64,000 bases of DNA from Desulfurobacterium atlanticum. Lineage in GTDB: Bacteria; Aquificota; Aquificia; Desulfurobacteriales; Desulfurobacteriaceae. Both the position numbers and the translations under genes were made by a program. Below are positions 9,989-19,192 of the stretch, in pieces; the first letter of the stretch is position 1; each line of letters opens with the position of its first letter. Location: assembly GCF_900188395.1 (NCBI RefSeq), contig NZ_FZOB01000003.1:62001-126000 (forward strand), given 5' to 3'. The notes beneath the pieces were generated by a model. That model made no database searches, was not told the DNA's origin, and saw only the letters and a list, made by a program, of their open reading frames with translations.

Positions 9989-10942
9989 ATGGATAAACTG
10001 AAAGTTGTCTTTATGGGAACGCCGGATTTTGCAGTTCCTTCCCTTAAGGCTCTTGTTGAAAGTGGGAAGTTTGATGTTCCGCTTGTTATTACGCAGCCTG
10101 ATAAACCTGCAGGAAGGGGAAAGAGGTTAACTCCACCTGCTGTAAAAAAGTTTGCACTTGAAAAGGGGATTCCTGTTATTCAGCCGGAAAAGATAAAAGA
10201 AAACCGGGAGCTTTTTGAGATTTTAAAGGAGATTTCTCCAGACTTCATTGTTGTGGCGGCTTACGGAAAGATTTTACCTGTTGAGCTTCTTAATATTCCT
10301 TTGATAGCTCCTGTTAATGTTCACGCTTCTTTACTTCCAAAATATAGGGGGGCTTCTCCTATTCAATCAGCAATCTTAAATGGTGAGAAGGAAACGGGTG
10401 TTACCATAATGAGAGTTAGGGAGAGGCTTGATTCTGGAGAGATATATATTCAGGAGAAAACGGAAATTTCCGATGAAGATACAGCAGAGACGCTTCACGA
10501 TAGACTTTCTGTGATGGGCGGAAAACTTCTTGTAGAGGCTCTTCCCCGTATAGCTTCAGGTGAATTAAAACCGATTCCTCAAAATGAAAGTGAAGCAACC
10601 TATTGCGGGCAAATAAAGAAAGAGGATGGCCTTATAGACTGGAGTGAGCCTGCTAAAGCTATTTTTAATAAGATTAGAGCGTTTACTCCCTGGCCTTCTG
10701 CATTTACATATTTTAACGGAAAACTCCTTAAAATTATGAAGGCAAAACCTGTTGGTAGTGGTAGTTGTGATGCCACGGGAAAAGTGGTTTCTGTTGATGA
10801 CGAAGGATTTACTGTTTCAACGGGTGATGGTTTCTTGAAAATATTGAAGGTGAAACCTGAAGGCAGGAAAGAGATGGAAGCTTGCGATTTTATTAGAGGT
10901 TATAGAGTTAAAGAGGGAGATATTTTAGGAGGTAAAGAATGA
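9989..10942 (+). CDS. fmt: Methionyl-tRNA formyltransferase
   Basis: A 317-residue enzyme that formylates initiator Met-tRNA with 10-formyl-tetrahydrofolate. The N-terminal formyltransferase domain has KVVFMGTPDFAVP and the catalytic signature HASLLPKYRGASPIQSAIL near residues 109-127. The C-terminal OB-type tRNA-binding domain follows from about residue 205. ATG 9989 follows GGGAG at 11 bases; a GTG at 9977 overlaps that site and is less likely. The stop overlaps the next gene as ATGA. Confidence 0.93.
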   Translation: MDKLKVVFMGTPDFAVPSLKALVESGKFDVPLVITQPDKPAGRGKRLTPPAVKKFALEKGIPVIQPEKIKENRELFEILKEISPDFIVVAAYGKILPVELLNIPLIAPVNVHASLLPKYRGASPIQSAILNGEKETGVTIMRVRERLDSGEIYIQEKTEISDEDTAETLHDRLSVMGGKLLVEALPRIASGELKPIPQNESEATYCGQIKKEDGLIDWSEPAKAIFNKIRAFTPWPSAFTYFNGKLLKIMKAKPVGSGSCDATGKVVSVDDEGFTVSTGDGFLKILKVKPEGRKEMEACDFIRGYRVKEGDILGGKE

Positions 10943-11322
10943 TAAACACTCACAAAAAAATTAACCAGAAACTTTGTGGTAAACCTATAAGTATTGCTGA
11001 GAATGTTGCAGAAGTTGTTTTAAAACTTACTGATGAGATGGCGGCTGATGAAAAAGGGCTTGTTCACGGTGGGTTTATTTTTGGTCTTGCAGACTATGCT
11101 GCAATGCTTGCTGTAAATCATCCAAATGTGGTTCTTGGGGCAGCTACAGTTAAGTTTCTTAAGCCTGTTGTTGTGGGAGATGAGTTGAGAGCGGTTGCTA
11201 AAGTTGTTGAGGCGAAAGGAAAAAAGTATAAGGTTCTGGTGAAAGTTAAGAAAGGTGATGATGTTGTTTTTGAAGGAGAATTTATAGCTATAGTACCGGA
11301 TACCCATGTTCTGGATAGATGA
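10939..11322 (+). CDS. Hotdog-fold thioesterase (PaaI-like)
   Basis: A 127-residue single hotdog domain. The helix motif LVHGGFIFGLADYAAMLAVN near residues 41-60 contains the HGG turn and the Asp used by PaaI-type acyl-CoA thioesterases. The following strands VVLGAATVKFLKPVVVGDEL fit the family. The substrate is unknown. It overlaps fmt and the next gene by 4 bases each (ATGA), so it is the middle cistron of a tightly coupled trio. I have no functional explanation for the link to tRNA formylation. Confidence 0.85.
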   Translation: MINTHKKINQKLCGKPISIAENVAEVVLKLTDEMAADEKGLVHGGFIFGLADYAAMLAVNHPNVVLGAATVKFLKPVVVGDELRAVAKVVEAKGKKYKVLVKVKKGDDVVFEGEFIAIVPDTHVLDR

Positions 11323-12242
11323 GAATAACAGAGGATATTTTTCAAAAAGCTGAGAAAGAGGGAAGTGCAAGAGAATTCCTGTTCTCTCTTTTGAAGCTTC
11401 TAAAGGGAAAAGATTTTTCAAGGAAGGAGTTTAAATCTTTAAACCATGAAAAAGTGATTCTTGAGATTGTAAAAGAGAACAATCTTGAACCTTTCTTTTC
11501 TATTTCTGGAAGTAAAAACATTTATAACGCATTAAGAAAAGCGTTAAGAGAGAAATTCAGGAGGGAAACAGAAAGGGAGTGGAAAAGTTCCCTGAAGAAT
11601 TGGCGTTATGAATTTGAAAGGGTGTTAACCTTTTCTATCTCCTGCTATTTTATTGAAAGTGGTTCTTTTGAAAAGATCAGATTACTTGTTTTAGAAGACT
11701 GGATAGTTCCTTCTTACGCTGTGAAAGAGTATTCTCCAGGAAAGGAACCGTTTTCTGTTTTTAAGCAGTTTCTTGATAGAGAATTTCTTTTTTCAAGGGT
11801 AAAGCAGTTTTCTTCCTTTAGCTTTTTGTCCCATAGAGGAAAAATTTTGGAGGATATTGTAAAGAGTTATTTTTATGGTATGGCTGAGCTTTCTATTTAT
11901 GCTTTGTTTGTTCAGATAGAGGGAGTTTTGTGGGATATTTTTGTGAAAGGGAATCCTTTTGAATCGGATATAGAGGAGTTGATAAGGAAGAGAAACAGAA
12001 AATTTATAACGGTTCAGTATGCTCTGAAACTTATCATTGAAAAGCTTTCCGGTAATTCTGGAAAGGTTCCTTCAGTGTTTGATTGGGTTAAGTTTGTTGA
12101 TTTTAAAGATGACGGAACTTTAAATAGAAATGCTGTCCTTCATGGGATTTCTGTTAACTTTGGAACAGATGAGAATTTTTTAAAGCTGTTTTTTCTTCTT
12201 GATTTTCTTGTTTCCCTCGGAAGTTATATTCATGAAAGATAG
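11319..12242 (+). CDS. Unknown protein with HEPN-like C-terminal motif
   Basis: A 307-residue, mostly helical, soluble protein that I do not recognise. Near the C-terminus, residues Arg270 to His275 read RNAVLHG, matching the R-x4-6-H signature of HEPN domains, and the flanking segments are amphipathic helices as expected. HEPN domains are often RNases in toxin or defence systems, but non-catalytic versions exist. The N-terminal 200 residues are rich in charged helices (EFKSLNHEKVILEIVKENN) with no visible motif. It is coupled to the upstream thioesterase gene through ATGA and shares its transcript. The HEPN assignment rests on one motif only. Confidence 0.55.
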   Translation: MRITEDIFQKAEKEGSAREFLFSLLKLLKGKDFSRKEFKSLNHEKVILEIVKENNLEPFFSISGSKNIYNALRKALREKFRRETEREWKSSLKNWRYEFERVLTFSISCYFIESGSFEKIRLLVLEDWIVPSYAVKEYSPGKEPFSVFKQFLDREFLFSRVKQFSSFSFLSHRGKILEDIVKSYFYGMAELSIYALFVQIEGVLWDIFVKGNPFESDIEELIRKRNRKFITVQYALKLIIEKLSGNSGKVPSVFDWVKFVDFKDDGTLNRNAVLHGISVNFGTDENFLKLFFLLDFLVSLGSYIHER

Positions 12243-12244
12243 AT

Positions 12245-12259
12245 GCACAAAATTTGTGC
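12245..12259. promoter_or_regulatory. NtrC-type enhancer palindrome
   Basis: GCACAAAATTTGTGC is a perfect palindrome of the GCAC-N7-GTGC form known for NtrC binding sites. It sits 74 bases upstream of the -24 GG of the sigma-54 promoter, a normal enhancer distance. A further GCAC half-site lies near 12289. Confidence 0.7.
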
Positions 12260-12331
12260 TCTAATTTTTCCTTTTGTTCAAGATATAAGCACTTTTTCCT
12301 TTAAAAATCCTCCTTTTTCGCCGTTTTATTC

Positions 12332-12347
12332 TGGCATTTTATTTGCT
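12332..12347 (+). promoter_or_regulatory. Sigma-54 promoter of glnB-amt
   Basis: TGGCATTTTATTTGCT matches the -24/-12 consensus TGGCAC-N5-TTGCW, with exactly ten bases between the GG (12333-12334) and the GC (12345-12346). The start site would be near 12358, just ahead of the GGAGG of glnB. Confidence 0.85.
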
Positions 12348-12361
12348 TTTATAGTTTGTGA

Positions 12362-12724
<363 letters not shown>

Positions 12725-12754
12725 ATAAAAACTTTTAGGTTGGGAGGTAGAAAG

Positions 12755-14062
12755 ATGGCGACAGCCGAACTGTTTCAAAATGTGAATGCCCTTACAGGGC
12801 TGGTAGAAGCTCTCAAAAACCTTTCAAATGCTCTTGATGTATTCTATCTTGTAGTTATGGGAGCCCTGGTATTTATTATGCAGTGGGGCTTTGCCATGCT
12901 TGAAGGTGGACAGGCGAGGGCTAAAAACGCCAACAACGTTATGATGAAGAACATTCTTGATTTTATGGTTGGTGGTGTTCTGTGGCTTTTTATCGGTTAC
13001 TGTATCGTTGCTTACGGTTCCGATTTTGGTCAGTGGGGAAGCTGGATAAAGGATATTTTCAGTGCTGAGGCTGGAATTGCAAATAATGGTCTTGGCCTTG
13101 CTGAGTGGTTCTTCGGTCTTGTGTTCTGTGCTACAGCAGCTACCATTATTTCTGGTGGTGTTGCGGAAAGGATAAACTTTACAGCTTATGTAATTCTTTC
13201 TATCCTTGTTACAGGTTTACTCTACCCTATCTGGGTTCATATTGGTCCCTGGGGTGCAGGAATTCTTCCATACCATGACTATGCTGGTAGCTTAAACGTT
13301 CATGCTCTTGGGGGTGCGCTTGGTCTTGGTGCGATAATAGCTCTTGGTCCACGTATCGGAAGATTTAAAATTAAAGATGGCAAAAGAATTCCTGTTCCAA
13401 TACCAGGACACAACGTTCCAATGGCTATATTTGGTGCTTTCTGTCTTGCTTTTGGATGGTACGGATTTAACGTGGGTAGTTCTATCTATCTTAAAGATAT
13501 TTCAGGTCTTGTAGCTGTAACAACCACAATGGCTATGTGTGCAGGTGCTATATCTGCTATGATAGTTTCAAAGTTTGATCCACTTGCAACAGCTAACGGT
13601 TTTCTTGCAGGCCTTGTTGCTATCTGTTCAGGAACAGATGTTGTTAGTCCATTTGGTGCTATAGTTATAGGTCTTATTGCTGGTGCGCAGGTACCTATAG
13701 TATTTTCTCTACTTGAAAAGCTTGGAATTGATGATGCTTGCGGTATATTCCCGGTTCACTTTGGTGGTGGTGCTGTAGGTGCTATACTTGCAGGTGTATT
13801 TGGAACAAAAGCTTTAGGTGGACTTGGTGATGTTAACCTTATCCAGCAGGTGATTGCTACTGTTCTTTGCCTTGTTTACGGTGTAATTGCAGGTTACATA
13901 GCTGCTAAAGTTGCAGGTGCTCTTGGTGGTGGACTTAGAGTTCCTGTTGAGTGGGAGCAGGAAGGACTTGATATTACTGAACACCATCTAAAAGCTTACC
14001 ATGATGAGGACCCGGTTTCCATGGCTGCTTATGAAAAGGCTAAAAGAGGTGAAGTTGCATAA
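12755..14062 (+). CDS. amt: Ammonium transporter (Amt family), first copy
   Basis: A 435-residue channel with about 11 membrane spans and no signal peptide. Family segments include FAMLEGGQARAKNANNVMMKN (residues around 50-70) and the twin pore histidines in YPIWVHIGPWG and GIFPVHFGGGAVG. ATG 12755 follows GGGAGG; a TTG at 12740 precedes the ribosome site and is rejected. It lies 30 bases after glnB and is presumably co-transcribed from the sigma-54 promoter. It differs clearly from the second amt gene (long N-terminal region, no leader peptide), so it is a diverged paralogue, not a recent duplicate. Confidence 0.93.
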   Translation: MATAELFQNVNALTGLVEALKNLSNALDVFYLVVMGALVFIMQWGFAMLEGGQARAKNANNVMMKNILDFMVGGVLWLFIGYCIVAYGSDFGQWGSWIKDIFSAEAGIANNGLGLAEWFFGLVFCATAATIISGGVAERINFTAYVILSILVTGLLYPIWVHIGPWGAGILPYHDYAGSLNVHALGGALGLGAIIALGPRIGRFKIKDGKRIPVPIPGHNVPMAIFGAFCLAFGWYGFNVGSSIYLKDISGLVAVTTTMAMCAGAISAMIVSKFDPLATANGFLAGLVAICSGTDVVSPFGAIVIGLIAGAQVPIVFSLLEKLGIDDACGIFPVHFGGGAVGAILAGVFGTKALGGLGDVNLIQQVIATVLCLVYGVIAGYIAAKVAGALGGGLRVPVEWEQEGLDITEHHLKAYHDEDPVSMAAYEKAKRGEVA

Positions 14063-14070
14063 AAGTTCCA

Positions 14071-14094
14071 GCAGGTAAGTGGCGGCTTACCTGC
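14071..14094 (+). terminator. Hairpin after the first amt gene
   Basis: GCAGGTAAG and CTTACCTGC form a perfect 9-bp stem with loop TGGCGG, followed by a short CTTTTCC tract. It precedes a stronger terminator 19 bases later. Confidence 0.55.
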
Positions 14095-14112
14095 CGGCTT
14101 TTCCTGTCCTTT

Positions 14113-14155
14113 GGTTCTGGCACCGCTGCCACGGTGCCAGAACCCTTTTGTTTTT
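14113..14155 (+). terminator. Strong intrinsic terminator between the amt genes
   Basis: GGTTCTGGCACCG and CGGTGCCAGAACC form a perfect 13-bp stem with loop CTGCCA, followed by CTTTTGTTTTT. It implies that the second amt gene has its own promoter or depends on read-through. Confidence 0.9.
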
Positions 14156-14164
14156 AAGGCTGGA

Positions 14165-14188
14165 GGGTAAATTTTAACAAATTTACCC
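14165..14188. promoter_or_regulatory. Perfect palindrome upstream of second amt
   Basis: GGGTAAATTT and AAATTTACCC are perfect 10-base arms around TAAC, ending 34 bases before the ATG. No T-run follows, so it is more likely an operator or mRNA structure than a terminator. Confidence 0.5.
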
Positions 14189-14222
14189 AAAATCTAGAAA
14201 CTTTTATATAAGGAGGTTTCGT

Positions 14223-15515
14223 ATGAGGACAGGAAAAGCCGCTTTACAAAGCCTGATGCTGGCACTCGCTATGTTTTCTCCAGCATTTGCTGCCGGAAAA
14301 ATTGACAGCGGAGATACAGCATGGCTTTTGATCTCCACTGCACTTGTTGTGATGATGACCCCCGCAGGGCTTGCTATGTTCTATGCGGGAATGTCAAGGG
14401 CAAAAAACATTCTTAATACAATCGGTATGAGCTATGTTTCCTACGCTGTTGCAAGTGTAGTGTGGGTAGTTATTGGCTACTCTCTTGCTTTTGGAAATGA
14501 CATTGGTGGATTTATTGGAGGACTCAACCATCTCTTTCTCTCCGGGATAGGTGTTAATGATGTGTCAGGAACAATTCCAGCTTTACTTTTTGTGTCTTTC
14601 CAGATGGCTTTTGCAGGAATAGCAATTGCTATTGTGAGTGGTTCTGTAATTGAAAGGATGAAGTTTTCAGCATGGATAATATTTTCAGCACTGTGGATAG
14701 TTTTCGTTTATGCACCTATTGCTCACTGGGTATGGGGTGATGGTGGGTGGCTTTTAAAGATGGATGCCCTTGATTTTGCTGGTGGTGCTGTTATCCATAT
14801 AAATGCGGGAATTACAGGTCTTGTTCTTGCGTATCTTGTAGGAAAGAGGAAAGGATACGGGAAAAAGCCGTTTTTCCCTTCAAGTATCGCTTTAACTGCT
14901 CTTGGTGTAGGCCTTCTTTGGTTTGGATGGTTTGGTTTTAACGGAGGTTCTGCCCTTGCGGCAAATCAATCTGCAGCTCTTGCTCTTATAACGACAAATA
15001 CTGCTGCCGCCATGGGTGCTCTTACATGGATGATTGTTGAATGGGTTAGAGATGGCCATCCGACAGTTCTTGGAATTGTTTCTGGTGTTGTGGCAGGTCT
15101 TGTAGGTATTACTCCTGCTGCTGGTTTTGTAAATGTTTTAGGAGCGTTGATTATAGGTATTACTTCAGCGATAGTTGGTTATTTTGGCGTTGCTGTTTTG
15201 AAGCCAAAGCTTGGGTATGATGATTCTCTTGACGCTTTTGGTGTTCACGGTCTTTGTGGTATATGGGGAGCTCTTGCCACAGGACTTTTTGCCGATCCAT
15301 CTGTAAGTGGAAAAGCAGGACTCTTTTTTGGAAATGTAGAGCAGTTTATCGTTCAACTTATTTCTGTGGTTGCTGTTATTGCTTATTCAGGTATAGTTTC
15401 ATTTATTGTTGCAATGGTTGTTAAAGGTATTGTTGGACTTCGTGTTGATGAAGAGGAGGAATTTGACGGACTTGATAAAGCTGTTCACGGAGAGAGAGGT
15501 TTTGAACTTGAATAA
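14223..15515 (+). CDS. amt: Ammonium transporter (AmtB type), second copy
   Basis: A 430-residue ammonium channel. A cleavable leader (residues 1-23, ending AFAAG) precedes the first span, as in classical AmtB. The DSGDTAWLLISTALVVMM segment, the MFYAGMSRAKN loop and the twin histidines in APIAHWVWG and FGVHGLCGIWG are all present. AAGGAGG lies just before the ATG. It is separated from the first amt by two hairpins and has a perfect palindrome in its leader, so it may be regulated separately. A terminator shared with cimA follows. Confidence 0.95.
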   Translation: MRTGKAALQSLMLALAMFSPAFAAGKIDSGDTAWLLISTALVVMMTPAGLAMFYAGMSRAKNILNTIGMSYVSYAVASVVWVVIGYSLAFGNDIGGFIGGLNHLFLSGIGVNDVSGTIPALLFVSFQMAFAGIAIAIVSGSVIERMKFSAWIIFSALWIVFVYAPIAHWVWGDGGWLLKMDALDFAGGAVIHINAGITGLVLAYLVGKRKGYGKKPFFPSSIALTALGVGLLWFGWFGFNGGSALAANQSAALALITTNTAAAMGALTWMIVEWVRDGHPTVLGIVSGVVAGLVGITPAAGFVNVLGALIIGITSAIVGYFGVAVLKPKLGYDDSLDAFGVHGLCGIWGALATGLFADPSVSGKAGLFFGNVEQFIVQLISVVAVIAYSGIVSFIVAMVVKGIVGLRVDEEEEFDGLDKAVHGERGFELE

Positions 15516-15517
15516 TA

Positions 15518-15545
15518 AAGGGGGCTTTTGCCCCCTTATTTTTTT
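15518..15545. terminator. Bidirectional terminator between amt and cimA
   Basis: AAGGGGGC and GCCCCCTT form an 8-bp stem with loop TTTT, followed on the plus strand by a run of T and flanked by A on the left. The cimA stop codon lies within it. Confidence 0.9.
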
Positions 15546-17137
15546 TCTTCTTCATCTTTCATAAGTTTATATTTTATGGCATCAATTAATGCAAGCCATG
15601 ATGCTTCTATGATGTTTGGAGAAACTCCAACAGTTCCCCATTTATTTTTTCCGTCAGTTGATTCAATTAAAACTCTTGGTGATGCTTCTGTTCCTGCGGT
15701 TTCATTTAGTATTCTAACTTTGTAGTCTGTCAGTTTTACTTCTTTTAGACTCGGGTAGAACTTTTCAAGAGCCTTTCTTAGTGCTTTGTCAAGGGCTTCT
15801 ACAGGACCTCTTCCATCAGCGGCAGTGTGTTCCACCCTTTCAGGCAGATTTCTTTCTTTTGCTATTTCTTCTGGGATTTCCACTTTTATTGTTGCTTCTG
15901 CATAGGCTTCCTCGTTCTCTGAGCGTTTTTCTGTTAATACTCTAAACCCTTTTAGTTCAAAATATTTTCTTGTTAGTCCAAGTGCTTCTTTTAAAAGAAG
16001 TTCAAAAGATGCTTCAGCACCTTCAAATTGGTAGCCCTGTGCTTCCAGTTCTTTTATCTTTTCAAGAACAGCTTTAACTTTTGGAGATGCTTTGTCAAGC
16101 TCTATTCCCAGTTCTTTTGCTTTGTTTATTATGTTGCTTCTTCCAGAGAGTTCTGAAACTGTAATAATTCTCTTGTTTCCTACAAGTTCAGGATTTATAT
16201 GTTCGTATGTTCTTGGATTTTTCTCTACAGCAGATACGTGAACTCCTGCTTTGTGGGCGAATGCATTTTCTCCCACATAAGGGAGATTTTCAGGATGCGG
16301 TCTGTTTGCAAGTTCAGAAACAAGTCTTGAAACAGAGTATAGCTTTTTAAGATTCTCCTTACTTATGCTTTCTACTTTCATCTTTAAAACGAGATTGGGT
16401 ATTATTGAACACAGGTTTGCATTTCCCGTCCTTTCTCCAAGGCCGTTTATGGTTCCCTGAATTTGAACGGCTCCTTTTCTAACAGCGATAAGGGAGTTTA
16501 CCACTGCCATATCTGAGTCGTTATGGGCGTGAATTCCAAGTGGAGCAGAGATAACTTCTTTTACTTTGTCTATAATTTCTTCCACTTCATACCACAGAGT
16601 TCCTCCGTTTGTGTCTGCAAGAACTATACAGTTAGCTCCTGCTTCTTCGGCCGCTTTTAAAGCTTTAATGGAATATTCGGGATTTTCTTTGAAACCATCA
16701 AAAAAGTGTTCTGCATCAAAAAACACCTCATCTGTGTATTTTTTAAGGTAGGTAATGGTCTCATATATAAGTTCAAGATTTTCTTCCAGTGAAATTTTCA
16801 GAGCTTCTTTTACGTGTAAGTCCCAGCTTTTTCCAAATATTGTTATGGCTGGAGTTTCTGCTTCTATCAAAGTTTTTATATTTGCGTCATTTTCTATCTT
16901 TATACCTGCTCTTTTTGTAGATGAAAAAGCAACAATTTTTGAGGTTTTGAGATTTAGTTTTTTAACTTCTTTAAAGTAGGCAAGGTCTTTTGGGTTTGAC
17001 CCGGGCCAGCCGCCTTCAATATAGTGAATTCCAAGGTCGTCAAGGGCCGAAGTGATTCTGAGTTTATCCTCTAAAGAGAAAGAGACGCCTTTGGCCTGTG
17101 CTCCGTCTCTTAATGTTGTATCGTAGATATAAACCAT
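15536..17137 (-). CDS. cimA: (R)-citramalate synthase
   Basis: A 533-residue enzyme condensing pyruvate with acetyl-CoA to citramalate, the threonine-independent route to 2-oxobutyrate for isoleucine. The N-terminal HMGL-like barrel starts with [20 protein letters not shown]; the catalytic metal ligands lie in [12 protein letters not shown] near residue 205. The C-terminal LeuA-type dimer domain (about 400-520) contains [16 protein letters not shown]. The AQAKG form of the first motif distinguishes the long CimA type from LeuA. It follows lysC on the minus strand behind a terminator. Confidence 0.92.
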   Translation of the reverse strand: MVYIYDTTLRDGAQAKGVSFSLEDKLRITSALDDLGIHYIEGGWPGSNPKDLAYFKEVKKLNLKTSKIVAFSSTKRAGIKIENDANIKTLIEAETPAITIFGKSWDLHVKEALKISLEENLELIYETITYLKKYTDEVFFDAEHFFDGFKENPEYSIKALKAAEEAGANCIVLADTNGGTLWYEVEEIIDKVKEVISAPLGIHAHNDSDMAVVNSLIAVRKGAVQIQGTINGLGERTGNANLCSIIPNLVLKMKVESISKENLKKLYSVSRLVSELANRPHPENLPYVGENAFAHKAGVHVSAVEKNPRTYEHINPELVGNKRIITVSELSGRSNIINKAKELGIELDKASPKVKAVLEKIKELEAQGYQFEGAEASFELLLKEALGLTRKYFELKGFRVLTEKRSENEEAYAEATIKVEIPEEIAKERNLPERVEHTAADGRGPVEALDKALRKALEKFYPSLKEVKLTDYKVRILNETAGTEASPRVLIESTDGKNKWGTVGVSPNIIEASWLALIDAIKYKLMKDEEEKK

Positions 17138-17162
17138 TCTTTACCCCTTAAAAGTTCATATT

Positions 17163-17186
17163 AAAAAGCCGCCCTGTCAGGCGGCT
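17163..17186 (-). terminator. Intrinsic terminator after lysC
   Basis: On the minus strand AGCCGCC and GGCGGCT form a 7-bp GC-rich stem with loop TGACAG, followed by TTTTTAA. It separates lysC from cimA. Confidence 0.85.
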
Positions 17187-17213
17187 GATAATATCTATTT
17201 GTGTGCAGATTGT

Positions 17214-18425
17214 TTACTTGTCAAGGTTAAATGCTTCATGAAGAACTCTTACAGCAAGCTCTGTAAACTTTTCCTCTATTATGCAGGAGATTTTAATTTC
17301 TGATGTGGATATCATAAGGATATTTATTCCGTATTTTGCCAATGTATCAAATACCTTTCCGGCTACACCGGCGTGATTTCTCATTCCAAGTCCTACTATA
17401 GAAACTTTTGCAATTTTATCATCGGTTATTACTCCTCTTGCTCCTATCTCTTCTGCCACTTTTTCGGTTATTTTTTGAGCTTTGGATATGTCGTTTTTAT
17501 CCACTGTAAAGGAGATATCTGTATATCCATCAACGGAAACGTTTTGAACTATCATATCAACAGGTATGTTTGCTTCTGCCAGTGCCTCAAACAGTTTTGC
17601 AGCAATACCCGGTTTATCAGGAACTCTTTCAACAGTTATCCTTGCTTCGTTTTTATTATGGGCAATTCCTCTAACAACCACCTTTTCCATTTCTGCATCT
17701 TCCTCCTTTATAAGCGTTCCTTCATCTGTTGTGAATGTTGAACGGACTCTTAACGGAACTTTGTACTTCATTGCAAACTCTACAGAGCGTATCTGCAGAA
17801 CTTTTGCTCCAAGGGATGCAAGTTCAAGCATCTCTTCGTATGAGATAACATCAATTTTTCTGGCGTTTTCAACTATTCTGGGGTCTGCAGTGTAAACACC
17901 GTCAACATCGGTATAGATGTCACATCTATCGGCTTTAAGGGCTGCAGCAATTGCAACAGCTGAGGTATCAGAACCGCCCCTTCCAAGGGTTGTTATATCA
18001 CCTTCTTCAGTTATTCCCTGAAATCCTGTGATTACAACAATTTTCCCGTTTTTCAAATAATTTCTAATTCTATCTGTGTCTATCTCAAGAATTCTTGCTT
18101 TTGTAAACGCCTTATCTGTCTTTATTCCCGCCTGCCAGCCTGTTAAAGAAACTGCATCATATCCAAGACTGTTAAGGGTTATTGAAAGAAGACCTGCTGA
18201 AACCTGCTCTCCTGTAGCCACAACAAAGTCCATATCCCTTTCTGAAGGTTCAGAGGTTATCTCTTTTACAAGCTGGATTAATCTGTCAGTTTCTCCTGAC
18301 ATTGCAGAAACAACGACCACAACATCGTTCCCTTTACTTTTTTCCTCTATAACTCTTGATGCTACGTGCTTTATTCTATCTATGCTTCCCATTGATGTTC
18401 CACCAAATTTTTGAACCACTAACAC
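17214..18425 (-). CDS. lysC: Aspartate kinase
   Basis: A 403-residue monofunctional aspartokinase, the first step to lysine, threonine, methionine and diaminopimelate. It has the KFGGTSMGS nucleotide motif at the start, [15 protein letters not shown] near residue 150, and two C-terminal ACT domains (about 265-400) used for amino-acid feedback. The start is GTG at 18425, seven bases after GGAGGTG; a TTG at 18440 would place the ribosome site inside the gene. A minus-strand TATAAT lies at 18471-18466, suiting a short leader. Confidence 0.94.
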   Translation of the reverse strand: MLVVQKFGGTSMGSIDRIKHVASRVIEEKSKGNDVVVVVSAMSGETDRLIQLVKEITSEPSERDMDFVVATGEQVSAGLLSITLNSLGYDAVSLTGWQAGIKTDKAFTKARILEIDTDRIRNYLKNGKIVVITGFQGITEEGDITTLGRGGSDTSAVAIAAALKADRCDIYTDVDGVYTADPRIVENARKIDVISYEEMLELASLGAKVLQIRSVEFAMKYKVPLRVRSTFTTDEGTLIKEEDAEMEKVVVRGIAHNKNEARITVERVPDKPGIAAKLFEALAEANIPVDMIVQNVSVDGYTDISFTVDKNDISKAQKITEKVAEEIGARGVITDDKIAKVSIVGLGMRNHAGVAGKVFDTLAKYGINILMISTSEIKISCIIEEKFTELAVRVLHEAFNLDK

Positions 18426-18553
18426 GAAAAACACCTCCAATCTGGTACTGGTAGTAGAAATAAAAATTATAATACAAAATTTCCATTAAAATTTATTACT
18501 TCTTTTGGTTAGTGGTGTTAAAATAGATAGTCCTGAATCTGGTTTTTAGGAGG

Positions 18554-18904
18554 TTGAAGATTAAGGTTAATGGAGAAATTTTAGAACAGATAGATTTTGA
18601 AAAAGGTAATGGTCTTGTTCCTGTTGTTGTTCAGGATGAAACCACAAAAGATGTTTTGATGGTAGCATACGCTAATCGTGATGCTATTGATAAAACAATT
18701 GAAACAGGTTATGCCCATTACTACTCAAGGAGTAGAAATAAACTCTGGAAGAAAGGGGAAACTTCCGGAAATTTACAGAGAGTGAAGAAGATTCTACTTG
18801 ATTGTGATGGTGATACTGTTATTTATATTGTGGAACAGAATGGAGTTGCCTGTCATACAGGAAGATGGAGTTGCTTTTTTAGAACAGTTGCTACGGAGGA
18901 GTGA
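18554..18904 (+). CDS. hisI: Phosphoribosyl-AMP cyclohydrolase
   Basis: A protein of about 115 residues, the third step of histidine synthesis. The zinc and catalytic motif [14 protein letters not shown] lies near the C-terminus, and [20 protein letters not shown] and [16 protein letters not shown] are standard for the family. The start is uncertain: TTG at 18554 directly abuts AGGAGG (18548-18553) with no spacer, whereas an ATT at 18560 has an ideal six-base spacing and would begin MKVNGE. hisE follows with a one-base overlap. The gene is not fused to hisE as it is in enterobacteria. Confidence 0.94.
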   Translation: MKIKVNGEILEQIDFEKGNGLVPVVVQDETTKDVLMVAYANRDAIDKTIETGYAHYYSRSRNKLWKKGETSGNLQRVKKILLDCDGDTVIYIVEQNGVACHTGRWSCFFRTVATEE

Positions 18905-19191
18905 TGGATTTTTGTAAGGTTATAGAGGAACTTTATGAAACTATACAGAAAAGAAAGGCAGAAATGCCAGAAGATTCATATACTGCTTCTCTTTTTAAAA
19001 AAGGAGAAGATAAAATTCTTCAAAAAGTTGGAGAGGAAGCAGTAGAGGTGATTCTTGCTTTTAAATCGGGAAAAAAAGAGGATATTGTTTATGAGATTTC
19101 TGACCTTATTTACCATCTAACAGTTGCGATGGTTGATAAAGGGGTGACTTTTGAAGATATATCTTCAGAGCTTAAAAGAAGGATGAGGTAA
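18904..19191 (+). CDS. hisE: Phosphoribosyl-ATP pyrophosphatase
   Basis: A 95-residue all-helical MazG-like enzyme, the second step of histidine synthesis. Family residues are visible in SYTASLFKKGEDKILQKVGE and EAVEVILA followed by EISDLIYHL, which carry the Glu and Asp metal ligands. ATG 18904 overlaps the hisI stop (TGATG), and GGAGG sits just upstream inside hisI. Its neighbour one base downstream is a Nif3-like gene, so histidine and Nif3/zinc-ribbon genes share one transcript. Confidence 0.95.
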   Translation: MDFCKVIEELYETIQKRKAEMPEDSYTASLFKKGEDKILQKVGEEAVEVILAFKSGKKEDIVYEISDLIYHLTVAMVDKGVTFEDISSELKRRMR

Positions 19192-19192
19192 G

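Noticed and set aside
14113-14145. Sigma-54 promoter before the second amt (TGGCACCG)
   Set aside because: The TGGCAC is one arm of the perfect terminator stem, and no GC follows the GG at ten bases.
15528-15725. Plus-strand frames opposite cimA and lysC
   Set aside because: They are mirror frames of well-conserved enzymes and lack start signals.
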